Shown here piece by piece: positions 7,817 through 16,761 of a stretch of DNA of 60,371 nucleotides. The DNA is from Pseudomonadota bacterium (lineage in GTDB: Bacteria; Pseudomonadota; Gammaproteobacteria; Berkiellales; Berkiellaceae), in NCBI GenBank assembly GCA_018241965.1, contig JAFECS010000017.1:1-60371 (forward strand), given 5' to 3'. The first letter of the stretch is position 1, and each line of letters starts with the position of its first letter. The notes beneath the pieces were generated by a model that saw only the letters and a list, made by a program, of their open reading frames with translations, made no database searches and was not told where the DNA came from. A program made the translations under genes and the position numbers.

Positions 7817-9051
7817 GATGTAGGGGCTTCCTTGATAAAGGTATCATGTGCAAAGGTGAAATAGGTGGCTACTAACCCAATGAGCACTGCAAAGATAATA
7901 GGCCAAGTGAAAGCAAAGGAGAGTAAGAATGAGCCTAAGACACATAACAGGCTATCGCCAAGCATTCTTAGCCCCCACAGCAAACCCATTACTTCCCCTT
8001 GTTCGTGCGCATTTGCATTGTCCGAAATAACCACCGCTTGAAGTGTGTTGATGGTTGAATAAGCAAGCCCGGTAATAAAGAAGTGCAAATTCAAAGAAAT
8101 GGGGCCAATAGCAAAAAGCAAAGATAACAATGCCAACACATAAATGACTGTCAAGGGTGGGCGAAAGCTATGAGGATTTTTTCTCTTTCTTAATAGTTGG
8201 GGCAGCCATAAAGCACCGATGCTTAAGGCTAAGCTTAAGCCCACAGAGTAAAGGCCTATGGATTTAGGCGTCATATCCCACTTGCCTACCAAAAAGGCAG
8301 GGTAAAACTCGTAATAACAATCCACGCTCAACGATAAAATCACAGTGAGCAAAAAAGCATTGCGCAGGGTAGGTTTTTGATAAACCGATTTTATTTTTTT
8401 GAGAATATTAAATTCTGACCACAAAGAGGTTGTTTTGGGAGCGGTAAGATTTGTCTCTTGGAACCATAGTGCAGTCATGAGCGCAAGTAAAAGTGCCACA
8501 ATACACCCTGCGTAAAAAGGGGTTTCATAATTGAACCAGGGAATAAGTGCATCATCACATAAAAAACCGCCCACTAAGGGGCCAACCAAGTAACCTAAGG
8601 AAGCCATGGCCATTACAGCTCCTAAGCCAAAAAATTTATCCATTTTTAAATCAGAAATACAGGCCTGGGCAATACCCATATTGCCTTCAAAAAAACCGGT
8701 GATGGCGCGACTTAATACTAAAAAAGCTACTTGTCCTGTGGCAATGGCAAGGCCTGAGAGTAAATAGCCAAATCCCGTGCCAAGCATGGTTAAAATCAGC
8801 AATTTTTTACGGCCATAGCGATCAGAAAGGCTACCTAAAACAGGGGAACCAAAAAACTGTGCAAAAGGGTAGGCTGCCAAGGTTAAGCCCAACAGCAATA
8901 CCCGCCATTGGGGTGTTAACTCAAGCGATTGGTAAAAGGGTGAGTCTGGATGTAAAAATAAAGGCGAAAAAATAGGGTAAGGTAAAGATAACCCTACAAA
9001 TCCAAAAAATACAATGGATAAAAGAGAAGCTGCTTGTTTTGACTTATCCAT
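7813..9051 (-). CDS. MFS transporter, drug-efflux type
   Basis: A 412-residue inner-membrane protein with about twelve hydrophobic helices. The loop after helix 2 reads GSLSDRYGRKKLL, the MFS motif A, and VGPLVGGFLCD in helix 5 resembles motif C of the drug-proton antiporters (TetA-like). The substrate cannot be read from the sequence. It is the first gene of the minus-strand operon with the MBL-fold and DUF2461 genes and overlaps the former by 4 bases. A short AGGTG ribosome binding site precedes the ATG. Confidence 0.85.
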   Translation of the reverse strand: MDKSKQAASLLSIVFFGFVGLSLPYPIFSPLFLHPDSPFYQSLELTPQWRVLLLGLTLAAYPFAQFFGSPVLGSLSDRYGRKKLLILTMLGTGFGYLLSGLAIATGQVAFLVLSRAITGFFEGNMGIAQACISDLKMDKFFGLGAVMAMASLGYLVGPLVGGFLCDDALIPWFNYETPFYAGCIVALLLALMTALWFQETNLTAPKTTSLWSEFNILKKIKSVYQKPTLRNAFLLTVILSLSVDCYYEFYPAFLVGKWDMTPKSIGLYSVGLSLALSIGALWLPQLLRKRKNPHSFRPPLTVIYVLALLSLLFAIGPISLNLHFFITGLAYSTINTLQAVVISDNANAHEQGEVMGLLWGLRMLGDSLLCVLGSFLLSFAFTWPIIFAVLIGLVATYFTFAHDTFIKEAPTS

Positions 9052-9241
9052 ATTTCACCTGTAAACATCTAAGCGCTATATTATAAAGGGTCTGGGGGTT
9101 AATCTAAAGCAAGTTTAGTGTCTAAAATCCACCAGTTTATCGATTATCTGTGGCTATAAATGTAAATGATTGATATAAAAACAAAAAAGTGATAATTAGT
9201 AGATAGACGAGGGATCTCAGATCTAAGAATAAGGACGTTTC

Positions 9242-9937
9242 ATGATTACGCTTTATCAATATCCTCCGCATTGGGGCCTTCCCAATGTCAGCTTATTTTG
9301 CATGAAACTGGAATGCTATCTCAAAATGACAGGCATAGCTTATCAAGTTAAAGTGTTACGCGATCCCAGAAAAGCGCCTAAAGGAAAATTGCCTTTTATC
9401 AATGATAACGGTTTTATCCTTGCGGATAGCTCTTTAATTATCGATTATCTGCAAAAAAAATATGCGCCTAATCTAGATGCCCATTTAAGCCCATTACAGC
9501 AAGGAATGTCTCTTGCTATGCAACGTTTAATTGAAGAACATCTTTATTGGATCTTATTATATTCACGTTGGTGCGAAGACGATAATTGGTTAATTTGTAA
9601 ACCAGAATTTTTTGGCAAGAAAAGAGGGTTCTTTTTAAATTTTATAGCAGAAACTGTGCGCAAAAAACAATTTAAAGTCCTTTATGCACATGGTATAGGC
9701 CGTCACTCAAGTGCAGATATGTATAAATTTGGCGTAAAAGACTTAGAGGCGCTGGATATTCTATTTACTGGCCCATTTATTTTTGGCGAAAAGCCAAGCA
9801 CACTGGATGCTTCATTGTATGCTTTGCTGGCAAATATTATGGTGCCTCCCATTCCTTCGCCTTTACAAACTTATGCTAAAGCGAACAAGAAGTTTGTAGA
9901 ATATTGCGATTTAATGAAAAACACCTATGCAATATAA
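9242..9937 (+). CDS. Glutathione S-transferase-like protein (metaxin/Fax type)
   Basis: A 231-residue protein with an N-terminal thioredoxin-like GST domain: ITLYQYPPHWGLPNVS, then VRD-type strand KVLRDPRKAPKGKLPFI and the DSSLIIDYLQKKY helix that contacts glutathione in the family. The all-helical C-terminal domain contains GPFIFGEKPSTLDASLYALL, the metaxin/failed-axon-connections-like ending. Such proteins occur in eukaryotes and in several bacteria, and their substrate is unknown. It has no catalytic Cys or Ser that can be assigned with confidence. It converges on the creatininase gene with a 2-base gap. Confidence 0.8.
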   Translation: MITLYQYPPHWGLPNVSLFCMKLECYLKMTGIAYQVKVLRDPRKAPKGKLPFINDNGFILADSSLIIDYLQKKYAPNLDAHLSPLQQGMSLAMQRLIEEHLYWILLYSRWCEDDNWLICKPEFFGKKRGFFLNFIAETVRKKQFKVLYAHGIGRHSSADMYKFGVKDLEALDILFTGPFIFGEKPSTLDASLYALLANIMVPPIPSPLQTYAKANKKFVEYCDLMKNTYAI

Positions 9938-9939
9938 TT

Positions 9940-10647
9940 TTATTGTCGTTCTAGTTTAAATACGGCGAGATCTTTTTCAATCATCTCATGTAGTACAGCT
10001 AAGCCTATTTCTCCTTTTTCTTTAGTTGCCAAAGTCGGGTTGCCAAAAGCGCCACTTTGAGAAACAGAAAAATTTCGGCTCTCTTCGGGCACTGCCTTTT
10101 CAAGTTGTACAACCTCAGGCGCAACAACCATCATCATAGAAGTTTCTATTTCATCGGCGTGGGTGCCCATTTTTTGTTCCATGATAGAAACAACCCGAGG
10201 ATCATCATGTAGTGGGGTAAGATCTAAATAATGAAATTGTATGTCTTGGCAAGTTTTTTCAAGCATCATCTTTGCTGCTTTGAGAGGTGTATTGGTGCTG
10301 ATCCCATTATTGATAACATAGAATTTTTTGGCGCCTTGTTGATACCACAGCTGACAGCGTTGCACAATCACCTCAGTTGCTGTTTCCAATGTAAGACTTA
10401 ATGAACCTGGATATTCGATGAACACAGGAAAATAACTATCAATGATGGGAGGTGCAATTAAAACCTGATGGTATTTGCTCATCACATAATCGGCTAATTT
10501 TTCAGCCATGATTAAATCAGTGTTCATGGGCAGATGGTAACCATGTTCTTTGCATGCAGCGCCAAGAGGGATCACCACCAGATAATTTTCTTGAAAAGCT
10601 TTTTCTATTTGTGGCCAAGTCATCGCAGACATTTTTTTATTTTGCAT
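9940..10647 (-). CDS. Creatininase-family amidohydrolase
   Basis: A 235-residue cytoplasmic protein of the creatinine amidohydrolase / mycofactocin MftE-like family. The metal site is visible as PLGAACKEHGYHLPMNTD near residues 26-44 (Glu-His-Gly-x-His-Leu-Pro-x-x-x-Asp) and as HADEIETSMMM near residue 163, which carries the second His and Glu ligands. The true substrate in this family is often not creatinine. No mycofactocin genes are nearby. The gene is divergent from the candidate effector at 10812. Confidence 0.85.
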   Translation of the reverse strand: MQNKKMSAMTWPQIEKAFQENYLVVIPLGAACKEHGYHLPMNTDLIMAEKLADYVMSKYHQVLIAPPIIDSYFPVFIEYPGSLSLTLETATEVIVQRCQLWYQQGAKKFYVINNGISTNTPLKAAKMMLEKTCQDIQFHYLDLTPLHDDPRVVSIMEQKMGTHADEIETSMMMVVAPEVVQLEKAVPEESRNFSVSQSGAFGNPTLATKEKGEIGLAVLHEMIEKDLAVFKLERQ

Positions 10648-10751
10648 TTTTTATCTCTCAGTCACACTTCAAACAAATTGATAATACAGTTTTCTTTCAC
10701 AGTATGCAGAAAGTAACTTTTAGTTGTAGAGTTATTGTATAGCAGTAAATG

Positions 10752-10811
10752 CCAGAGAAAAGGATTTCTCTGGAAATTTCTAGAAAAACATTCAGTTACA
10801 AGGATTCGTAC
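10752..10811 (+). promoter_or_regulatory. Leader with two candidate CsrA binding sites
   Basis: A perfect 9-bp hairpin at 10752-10773 (CCAGAGAAA, loop AGGA, TTTCTCTGG) presents GGA in its loop, the favoured CsrA form. About 40 bases on, TACAAGGAT at 10797-10805 fits the core of the CsrA SELEX consensus and overlaps the ribosome binding site of the ATG at 10812. Flanking GTTAC and GTAC could also place this GGA in a loop. Paired sites, one over the ribosome binding site, are the classic arrangement for CsrA repression. Confidence 0.5.
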
Positions 10812-11726
10812 ATGATTGGGCCAAGAACGCGTGAACGTCGTTTATCTTATAGCGATCCTGCTTTTAAGCTGGGAGAATCGGATAAACAATTTGTTCCTCA
10901 ATTTTTACAAAGAAGAAATTCAATTACCCTCAAGCCACAGTTTAACAATGAGCTGATTGCTGAAAGTATTGATTCAAAGCATTATTTGTCAGAACAGCAA
11001 AGAGAGCAGTACCGAATAACTTGCCATAACGGTATCTATAAGGATACGAGTGGTAAAGCCATGGATGGGGCTTTTGTTTATGTGTTATTTCCAGATGACA
11101 GATTATATGCAGTGTCCATTCATGCTAGGATCCATCATTCTCATTTAAGCTCAGGTCTGAGTTTAAAAGGCGCGGGCATTCATTATTATCAAAAAGGACG
11201 TCTTATCACAGTCAGCAATGAATCAGGGCATTACAAACCGACCTTAAATGAAATGCGTGATGCGCTATTATGGTTTTATCAACAAAATTTAAATCAGCCT
11301 TTTGTGTTTGAAGATCATAGTGCACAAGATAAACTAAGACAATTCAATGGAATTAGGTTTTTTGAAGTCAAAAAGCAACCCGAAGTCGATAAAGTTGGTT
11401 TAGAGCCCATTGCAGAGGCTCAACTGGTCCAGACATTAGAGCGCATCAAACGTGAGGCTTTATCCATATTTGACACCAAGGACGAAGAGACAGAATTTGA
11501 GAAAGCACTAGCAAGATTATATCTGGCTCAAGAACAATCAGGTGATAATTCAGTGTATTACACACAAGCATCGGCACACCAACCTACCCAGGTTGAGGAG
11601 CCAGTCATTAATCTTTGCGATATCTTTAAACGAAGAGATTTGTTAAGCCTCACCTGTTTGCAATTTGCTAAAGACGAGGGCAGGATTGCTAGTCGTTTTA
11701 ATGGGGTCTTAAGATTTTCAAAGTAG
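10812..11726 (+). CDS. Candidate effector with SGHY-type module, unknown function
   Basis: A soluble 304-residue protein with no assigned family. Residues about 70-140 of the product read as a small beta domain ending GAGIHYYQKGRLITVSNES and then GHYKPTLNEMRDAL. From memory, this Gly-Ala-Gly ... Ser-Gly-His-Tyr pattern recurs in unrelated bacterial secreted toxins and effectors, but this was not checked. The C-terminal third is charged and helical. The start was set at ATG 10812, which has AGGA at 10801-10804 with 7-base spacing; an in-frame ATG at 10749 would add 21 residues but has no ribosome binding site and sits directly before a perfect hairpin. The gene abuts the convergent glutamate-synthase-like gene with no gap. 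Confidence 0.7.
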   Translation: MIGPRTRERRLSYSDPAFKLGESDKQFVPQFLQRRNSITLKPQFNNELIAESIDSKHYLSEQQREQYRITCHNGIYKDTSGKAMDGAFVYVLFPDDRLYAVSIHARIHHSHLSSGLSLKGAGIHYYQKGRLITVSNESGHYKPTLNEMRDALLWFYQQNLNQPFVFEDHSAQDKLRQFNGIRFFEVKKQPEVDKVGLEPIAEAQLVQTLERIKREALSIFDTKDEETEFEKALARLYLAQEQSGDNSVYYTQASAHQPTQVEEPVINLCDIFKRRDLLSLTCLQFAKDEGRIASRFNGVLRFSK

Positions 11727-13190
11727 TTAACTCGTGCTTGGTGACTTATCAGGGATAACATCAGGATACAGTTCAGAAAAAGCGACGGATGTTCCAAAAG
11801 CTGAAACCATTCTAAGGTGTGCACGAGTCAGTTCTCTTGGCTCATGTACACCGCAAGAATGACAAATTTCACCAACTTCCTGCTCTAAATTTTTGACATA
11901 ATGTCCTACACGCACGGATTTATCGGTTGGATCTAAGCCGCGCATTAAAAACGCATTATGGGTGGTGATGCCGGTAGGGCAATTATTGGTGTGACAACGC
12001 ATTGCTTGAATGCAACCTAGAGCAAACAAAAAGCCGCGCGCAGAATTCACAAAATCAGCACCCACACACAGTGCCCAGCAAACCATGCTGGGGGTAACCA
12101 ATTTGCCCGAAGCAATGACTTTAATGCGTTCGCGTAAACTGTATTGATTTAATAAATCCACTAAGGCGGGCAAGCTTTCAGCTAAGGGCAAGCCCATGTA
12201 ATCAGTTAAGCTAATAGGAGCTGCCCCTGTGCCACCTTCTTTACCATCTAGGGTGATAAAATCGGGAGCCGATTCAACGCCGCGCTTGTTTATTAATTTA
12301 AATAAAACATGTAACCAATCATAATTTCCTAACACTACTTTAAACCCTGTTGGTTTGCCGGTTACTTCGCGCACATGATTGATCATATCTAAGAGATCTT
12401 CAGCGCTATTAATTTCAGGAAAGCGATTGGGGCTGATAGAATCTTCGTGTGGCGCTATTCCTCGAATAGCGGCAATTTCTGCTGTGACTTTCTTTGCGGG
12501 GAGTAACCCGCCTCGCCCGGGTTTGGCACCCTGGCTTAATTTGATTTCAAACATTTTAACTTGTGGGTAGCTTGCCGCTTTTCTTAAGCACTCATCACTG
12601 AGTTTTCCATCCAGCGTTCTGTAACCATATTTTGCGGTACCGATTTGTGCCACTAAATCACAGCCTCCGGCTAAATGATATTCAGTTAAGCCACCTTCAC
12701 CGGTGTTCATCCAACAACCTGACAATTTAGCGCCTTTGGCCAGCGCAATAACCGCATTTTTGGAAATGGAGCCATAGCTCATACCTGAAATATTAATAAG
12801 TGAAGTCGTGGTATAAGGATTGCGTGCGTGAGGCCCGATGGTGATTGGTTTTGTTTTAATTGCGTCAATTTCTTGGACAGGGAAGGGTGAGCTGACAAAA
12901 TACATGCTGCCTTTTTCATTTAAATTTCGTGTGGTCCCAAAGCTCACCACAGCGCTGGCATTTTTGGAGGCGCGATAGATCCAACTGCGCTCTGTTCTAT
13001 TAAAGGGCTTTTCTTCTCTGTCGCGTGCGTAAAAAAAGGCGCGTAAGTAAGGGCCTAATGATTCAGCAATAAAACGTATGTGCCCAATTAATGGGTAATT
13101 ACGGGTTATGGAGTGTTTAGTTTGAAAAACATCGTAAATGGCGATTAACACCATTGATACAAAAAGGACGAACACAATAGTACTTAGCAC
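11727..13190 (-). CDS. FMN-binding glutamate synthase-like protein, membrane-anchored
   Basis: A 487-residue protein matching the FMN-binding central domain of glutamate synthase, without the amidotransferase domain. The first 20 residues form one membrane anchor (TIVFVLFVSMVLIAI). Landmarks are GMSYGSISKNAVIALAKGA, NTGEGGLTEYHL, KLSQGAKPGRGGLLPAKK, FITLDGKEGGTGAAPISL for FMN and 2-oxoglutarate binding, and CIQAMRCHTNNCPTGI, the cysteine cluster that holds a 3Fe-4S centre. Such stand-alone proteins are common but their donor and product are not established. The start is GTG at 13190 with a weak GGA upstream; no better start was seen. Confidence 0.85.
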   Translation of the reverse strand: MLSTIVFVLFVSMVLIAIYDVFQTKHSITRNYPLIGHIRFIAESLGPYLRAFFYARDREEKPFNRTERSWIYRASKNASAVVSFGTTRNLNEKGSMYFVSSPFPVQEIDAIKTKPITIGPHARNPYTTTSLINISGMSYGSISKNAVIALAKGAKLSGCWMNTGEGGLTEYHLAGGCDLVAQIGTAKYGYRTLDGKLSDECLRKAASYPQVKMFEIKLSQGAKPGRGGLLPAKKVTAEIAAIRGIAPHEDSISPNRFPEINSAEDLLDMINHVREVTGKPTGFKVVLGNYDWLHVLFKLINKRGVESAPDFITLDGKEGGTGAAPISLTDYMGLPLAESLPALVDLLNQYSLRERIKVIASGKLVTPSMVCWALCVGADFVNSARGFLFALGCIQAMRCHTNNCPTGITTHNAFLMRGLDPTDKSVRVGHYVKNLEQEVGEICHSCGVHEPRELTRAHLRMVSAFGTSVAFSELYPDVIPDKSPSTS

Positions 13191-13293
13191 CGCGCTTTTT
13201 ATCCTTTATTCAATCCATTGAATATCTAAAGAGAATAACATGCACGGTATAAGGAGAACAGCTGCTCCCTATTCTTAGGTAATTTTGTAACTG

Positions 13294-13321
13294 AAAAAGT
13301 CACGCCTTAAGCGCGACTTTT
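13294..13321 (-). terminator. Terminator of the small Cys/His-rich gene
   Basis: On the minus strand AAAAGTCGCGC, a TTAA-centred loop and GCGTGACTTTTT form a stem with one mismatch ending in a T run, 4 bases after the stop of the gene at 13326. Confidence 0.7.
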
Positions 13322-13325
13322 ATTT

Positions 13326-13526
13326 TCACCAGCAATGTCTATGGCAATGTAATACACCATGCCGGCCACGCCAACAATGTCGTTCACAATAGTGGGTATA
13401 TATGGATTGTGGAGCAGCCGTGGTGAGAAAGGCTGGATGAGGAGAAACAGAAGTAGCCGCATTGCTGGTTGCTGCAAAGCCGATGAAGCTTGAAGCTAAT
13501 AACACCAAAAATAGTAGTTTTTTCAT
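13326..13526 (-). CDS. Small secreted Cys/His-rich protein
   Basis: A 66-residue protein with a Sec signal peptide (MKKLLFLVLLASSFIGFAA, cleavage likely after SNA). The mature peptide ends in two similar blocks, HYCERHCW and LHCHRHCW, giving four cysteines and many histidines in about 22 residues. That density suggests metal binding or two disulfides. It is preceded by AAGAGGTATCGT-type leader sequence and followed by its own terminator, so it is a single-gene unit. No family name can be given. Confidence 0.7.
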   Translation of the reverse strand: MKKLLFLVLLASSFIGFAATSNAATSVSPHPAFLTTAAPQSIYTHYCERHCWRGRHGVLHCHRHCW

Positions 13527-13780
13527 GATACGATACCTCTTTGCTTGTCTGTTAATTTCAGAATCTAACTGTAAGACTTTGTGAGCTGTGTTTTAGTTCC
13601 GTATCAAAAAGTGGAAATTTTTTGCCAGTAGATTGCTGGTATGTCATTTGGCTTAATTATTTATGCTGCTAATTTTTAAGGGAAAAATACCGTTTATCTG
13701 ATTTTCTTAAATAGTTCTTTTCTTATTTTTTAATAATTTGTACTATCAGCCAACTTAATTAATTTAACGTCTGGTGAAGT

Positions 13781-16003
13781 ATGTTGGCAATAGGTTGGCA
13801 AGCCGCAAGAAAAGCAATCCGTTTATTCTATTCTTTGACTCAGAGTTTTGGGATATTCAAAATCCCAGCCTATCTGCTTACGGCTTTTTTGTTAGTTTGG
13901 TTTGGCCCAACGCTGGCTTTAGGTGCGGGTCTAAGAACGCTTTTGGCGCTTGCACTATCACCTTTTGTGTTCGATATCGCCTCGATGATGTTTACAGTTG
14001 CCGTGGGCCTGGTCATTCGAAGTGCTAGTTTGTTTACACGAGATGTGCAAACCGAAAGCAAATTTAATACAGCCTTGATTGCAAACAATGAGGTGCGTGC
14101 ACTTTCTTTGGTGAGAAACTGTCGTTCACCTGAGATGTTAGTTAATTTTGGAATTAAGGTAATAACGCATCCCAATGATGCTATCTTTAATGCCATTGTG
14201 GCGCGCTTAAACGCTTTAGGCCCACGCTCTTTAGCGCATAATCATAATCAACTTTTCAGAGCAGCTGTTTATCATAAACGCATCGATTATGTGAAAACGC
14301 TTTTAGGTAACAATGCCGTTGCACAACATGCGCATGTTAATAAAAACGAAGCGCTAAGGGAAGCCTGCATCCAAGGTGATATGGACATGCTTGAAGCCTT
14401 GTTAAATGTGCAAGTTATTTTCGATAATGTTTATGTTAATAATAATGAAGCAATTCGTTTAGCAGAGCGCGAAGGTAAATGGGATGTCGTGGCCCGTTTG
14501 CTGTTAATTCCCATGGTAGCTGAATTTCGTTACCCTGAGGGGGTTAAGCTTGATTTTACAGAACGTCATATTCAACAATACGGTCAACCACAAGTCATGG
14601 CAGCGCCAAGGGCAGTTGACAATAGCATTCCCGCTGAACCTCATATTCCACCGGAAAACCATTGGTTATTGAATGCCTTAAATGGTTATTTAAACATACA
14701 TCGTGAAAGACCAAGAGAAGAAGCCCCAAGAGACTTATACGTTCCTGAAGAGAGTGATCATGATTTGCGTGATATTGGGGGAAGGGAGAGCTCAATGCGC
14801 GAGCTGAATGCACGTCAACACGCAGCGCTTGAGGATATTAGAAAACGCTATGGTGCTGTGTATGCTGCTAAAGGAAGGGATGCGATTTTTGAAGAAATTA
14901 AAGAATACATGGAAGCAGAGTACCAACAAAATCCGGCTACTTACTTTAAAATCGGCCTCCCATTGCATATGGGAAAAATTTTAACCTGGTTAACTAATAA
15001 TAGAGCTTATTATCAACATCCAGTCCATGGCGCTTGGCGCTATTTATTTTTGGGAGATAGTAACCCATGGCGTTCCATCGCTTCGTATACACAAGGATTA
15101 ACCAGTGATATCAAAGAAGAAATTGCCTTGATGTGGTTAGCAGCTACGGACAAAGACGCTAAATTTCCTGAAGGACAATCTCGAGAAAGTGTATTAGTAG
15201 AGTTTTGTCAAACAATGTGTGAATTGGCTCGTGCTCATAATCATGACAGAGCGCGCCCTTGCATCAATGTGCGCAAAGATAGCTTCACAAACCAGCAAGA
15301 GTATTATTTTACTACCGAAACCTATGATGACTTAGAAGGGGATAGATATACCTGTGGTGGTGGTATGAATAGACGTCTGTCCAATTTTTATATGCTTATT
15401 CTCAATGACAGGCCTGAAACCAGAATGTTAACCGCAGATGCGATGCGTAGCAAATTCCAACAAGAAATGGTGAACGAATCTCCGTTACCAGCTTCGATGT
15501 ATAAAAAATTAAAAGCCATGGATGCAAAAACATTGCAGAATTTACTCAAAGTATTGAGTAAAAAGTTTGAATCTTTGGATGATCTGAGCGAAGAAGAGTC
15601 AGCATTATTTAATCGTTTGGCTTTTACCGAGGGTGAAATTGCCGCTTTTGTTAAAACGTGCCAAGCATACTATGGCGCTAATCGTATAACAGAGCGACGC
15701 GAGAATAATAAAATTGTGTTCAATCACCATCGGTTTGCAAGCTTTGCTGAAATGATAGCTTTATTGGGTAAAACAGCGACAGAAGAATTTTATAATGATA
15801 TCAAAAGAAATATCGAAAATATTCTAAGAGATGCGCCCAAGCAGCAAGATAAAGCTCCTGTAGACAGAAGAAAGAAGGCTACAGCTGTCGTGCACTCAAC
15901 CAGCCCAGCTAAAAGTAGAGAAAAGAAATCATCTGAGGCTTCGAATGATGAAGGTCCAAAGCTAAGCTCTAAAGGCAAGCCGCGTAAATCAGCAAGAAGA
16001 TGA
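13781..16003 (+). CDS. Membrane protein with ankyrin-like repeats, candidate effector
   Basis: A 740-residue protein. Residues about 27-83 contain two or three hydrophobic segments. Residues about 95-240 hold degenerate ankyrin-like repeats of the form NEALREACIQGDMDMLEALL and NEAIRLAEREGKWDVVARLL. The central region, residues about 335-560, includes a HPVHGAWRYLFLGDSNPW block and ELARAHNHDRARP followed by DDLEGDRYTCGGGMNRRL; from memory similar RAHN/CxGG blocks recur in Legionellales proteins, unverified. The last 50 residues are strongly basic (RRKK, KSREKK, KPRKSARR) and could act as a nuclear localisation or nucleic-acid-binding tail. The overall look is of an exported host-directed protein. 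A YqhA-type gene follows after 33 bases. Confidence 0.75.
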   Translation: MLAIGWQAARKAIRLFYSLTQSFGIFKIPAYLLTAFLLVWFGPTLALGAGLRTLLALALSPFVFDIASMMFTVAVGLVIRSASLFTRDVQTESKFNTALIANNEVRALSLVRNCRSPEMLVNFGIKVITHPNDAIFNAIVARLNALGPRSLAHNHNQLFRAAVYHKRIDYVKTLLGNNAVAQHAHVNKNEALREACIQGDMDMLEALLNVQVIFDNVYVNNNEAIRLAEREGKWDVVARLLLIPMVAEFRYPEGVKLDFTERHIQQYGQPQVMAAPRAVDNSIPAEPHIPPENHWLLNALNGYLNIHRERPREEAPRDLYVPEESDHDLRDIGGRESSMRELNARQHAALEDIRKRYGAVYAAKGRDAIFEEIKEYMEAEYQQNPATYFKIGLPLHMGKILTWLTNNRAYYQHPVHGAWRYLFLGDSNPWRSIASYTQGLTSDIKEEIALMWLAATDKDAKFPEGQSRESVLVEFCQTMCELARAHNHDRARPCINVRKDSFTNQQEYYFTTETYDDLEGDRYTCGGGMNRRLSNFYMLILNDRPETRMLTADAMRSKFQQEMVNESPLPASMYKKLKAMDAKTLQNLLKVLSKKFESLDDLSEEESALFNRLAFTEGEIAAFVKTCQAYYGANRITERRENNKIVFNHHRFASFAEMIALLGKTATEEFYNDIKRNIENILRDAPKQQDKAPVDRRKKATAVVHSTSPAKSREKKSSEASNDEGPKLSSKGKPRKSARR

Positions 16004-16036
16004 TTTGTGGTATAATTGCCGTCAGGGGGAAAAATC

Positions 16037-16567
16037 ATGCAAAAAATAGGAAAGCGGGTTGAACACTTTGTAGAAAAAGGCTTATTTGCCAGCCGTTGGC
16101 TGATGGCGCCCATTTATGTAGCGTTAGTGGGTGCATTGGTTATTTTGTTAATTAGCTTCATGCGCGAATTATATGAATTTGCTTCTCATATGATGCATTT
16201 AGAGCAAAATGATCTGGTGCTGGGTATTTTATCTTTAATCGATTTATCGTTGGCCGGTAATTTGTTGCTGATTGTGATTTTCTCAGGTTATGAAAACTTT
16301 GTGAGTAAAATCGACACCGATGATCACGAAGACCAACCTGAATGGAAAGGCACGGTGGATTTTAGTACCTTAAAACTTAAACTGATTGCTTCGATTGTTG
16401 CCATCTCTGGGATCCACTTATTGAAAGTGTTTATGGATGTAAGCAAATCATCTGCAGATCAAATTAAGTGGATGCTGATTATTCATGTCGTTTTTGTGGT
16501 GTCTGGCGTGTTGTTGGCAACGATGGATCGCATAGCGGTTAGCACCAAAATACTCAAAGAAAAATAA
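16037..16567 (+). CDS. UPF0114 (YqhA-like) inner-membrane protein
   Basis: A 176-residue protein of the UPF0114/YqhA family, function unknown. The opening KRVEHFVEKGLFASRWLMAP, three or four hydrophobic helices (VALVGALVILLISFM, LLLIVIFSGYENF, LKLIASIVAISGIHLL, IIHVVFVVSGVLLA) and the EWKGTVDFSTLKLKL loop fit the family, as does the length. The start was placed at ATG 16037, six bases after AGGGGGA; an in-frame TTG at 16016 would be longer but lacks a ribosome binding site. Confidence 0.88.
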   Translation: MQKIGKRVEHFVEKGLFASRWLMAPIYVALVGALVILLISFMRELYEFASHMMHLEQNDLVLGILSLIDLSLAGNLLLIVIFSGYENFVSKIDTDDHEDQPEWKGTVDFSTLKLKLIASIVAISGIHLLKVFMDVSKSSADQIKWMLIIHVVFVVSGVLLATMDRIAVSTKILKEK

Positions 16568-16603
16568 TACGCTTTCCATTTTGAATTTATGCAATGAGTG
16601 ACA

Positions 16604-16751
16604 GGTTGCGAAGCAACCAATGCTCTCTCCTTGTAAAAGGAGAGAGGCGCGAAGCGCATAGAGAGATTTTATCTTGATAAAATCCTTCTCTGCGCGCTAA
16701 GGGCGCGCCTCTTCCCTTTACAAGGGAAGATCTTTTTGTCGCTTGCGCGAC
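16604..16751. repeat. Array of seven short perfect hairpins
   Basis: Within about 150 bases seven inverted repeats follow each other: GGTTGC/GCAACC at 16604-16618, a 10-bp CTCTCTCCTT stem at 16623-16646, GCGC/GCGC at 16647-16657, GATTTTATC/GATAAAATC at 16665-16684, GCGCGC/GCGCGC at 16692-16708, CTTCCCTT/AAGGGAAG at 16711-16729 and GTCGC/GCGAC at 16738-16751. It lies between the convergent ends of the YqhA-like and patatin genes and resembles a REP-like or composite palindromic element. The CTCTCC/GGAGAG style is shared with the repeat at the right edge of the window. Confidence 0.75.
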
Positions 16752-16761
16752 ATGGAAGAAG

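Noticed and set aside
10749..10811. ATG at 10749 as the start of the effector gene
   Set aside because: It has no ribosome binding site and is directly followed by a perfect hairpin; ATG 10812 has AGGA at 7-base spacing. Left open as an alternative.
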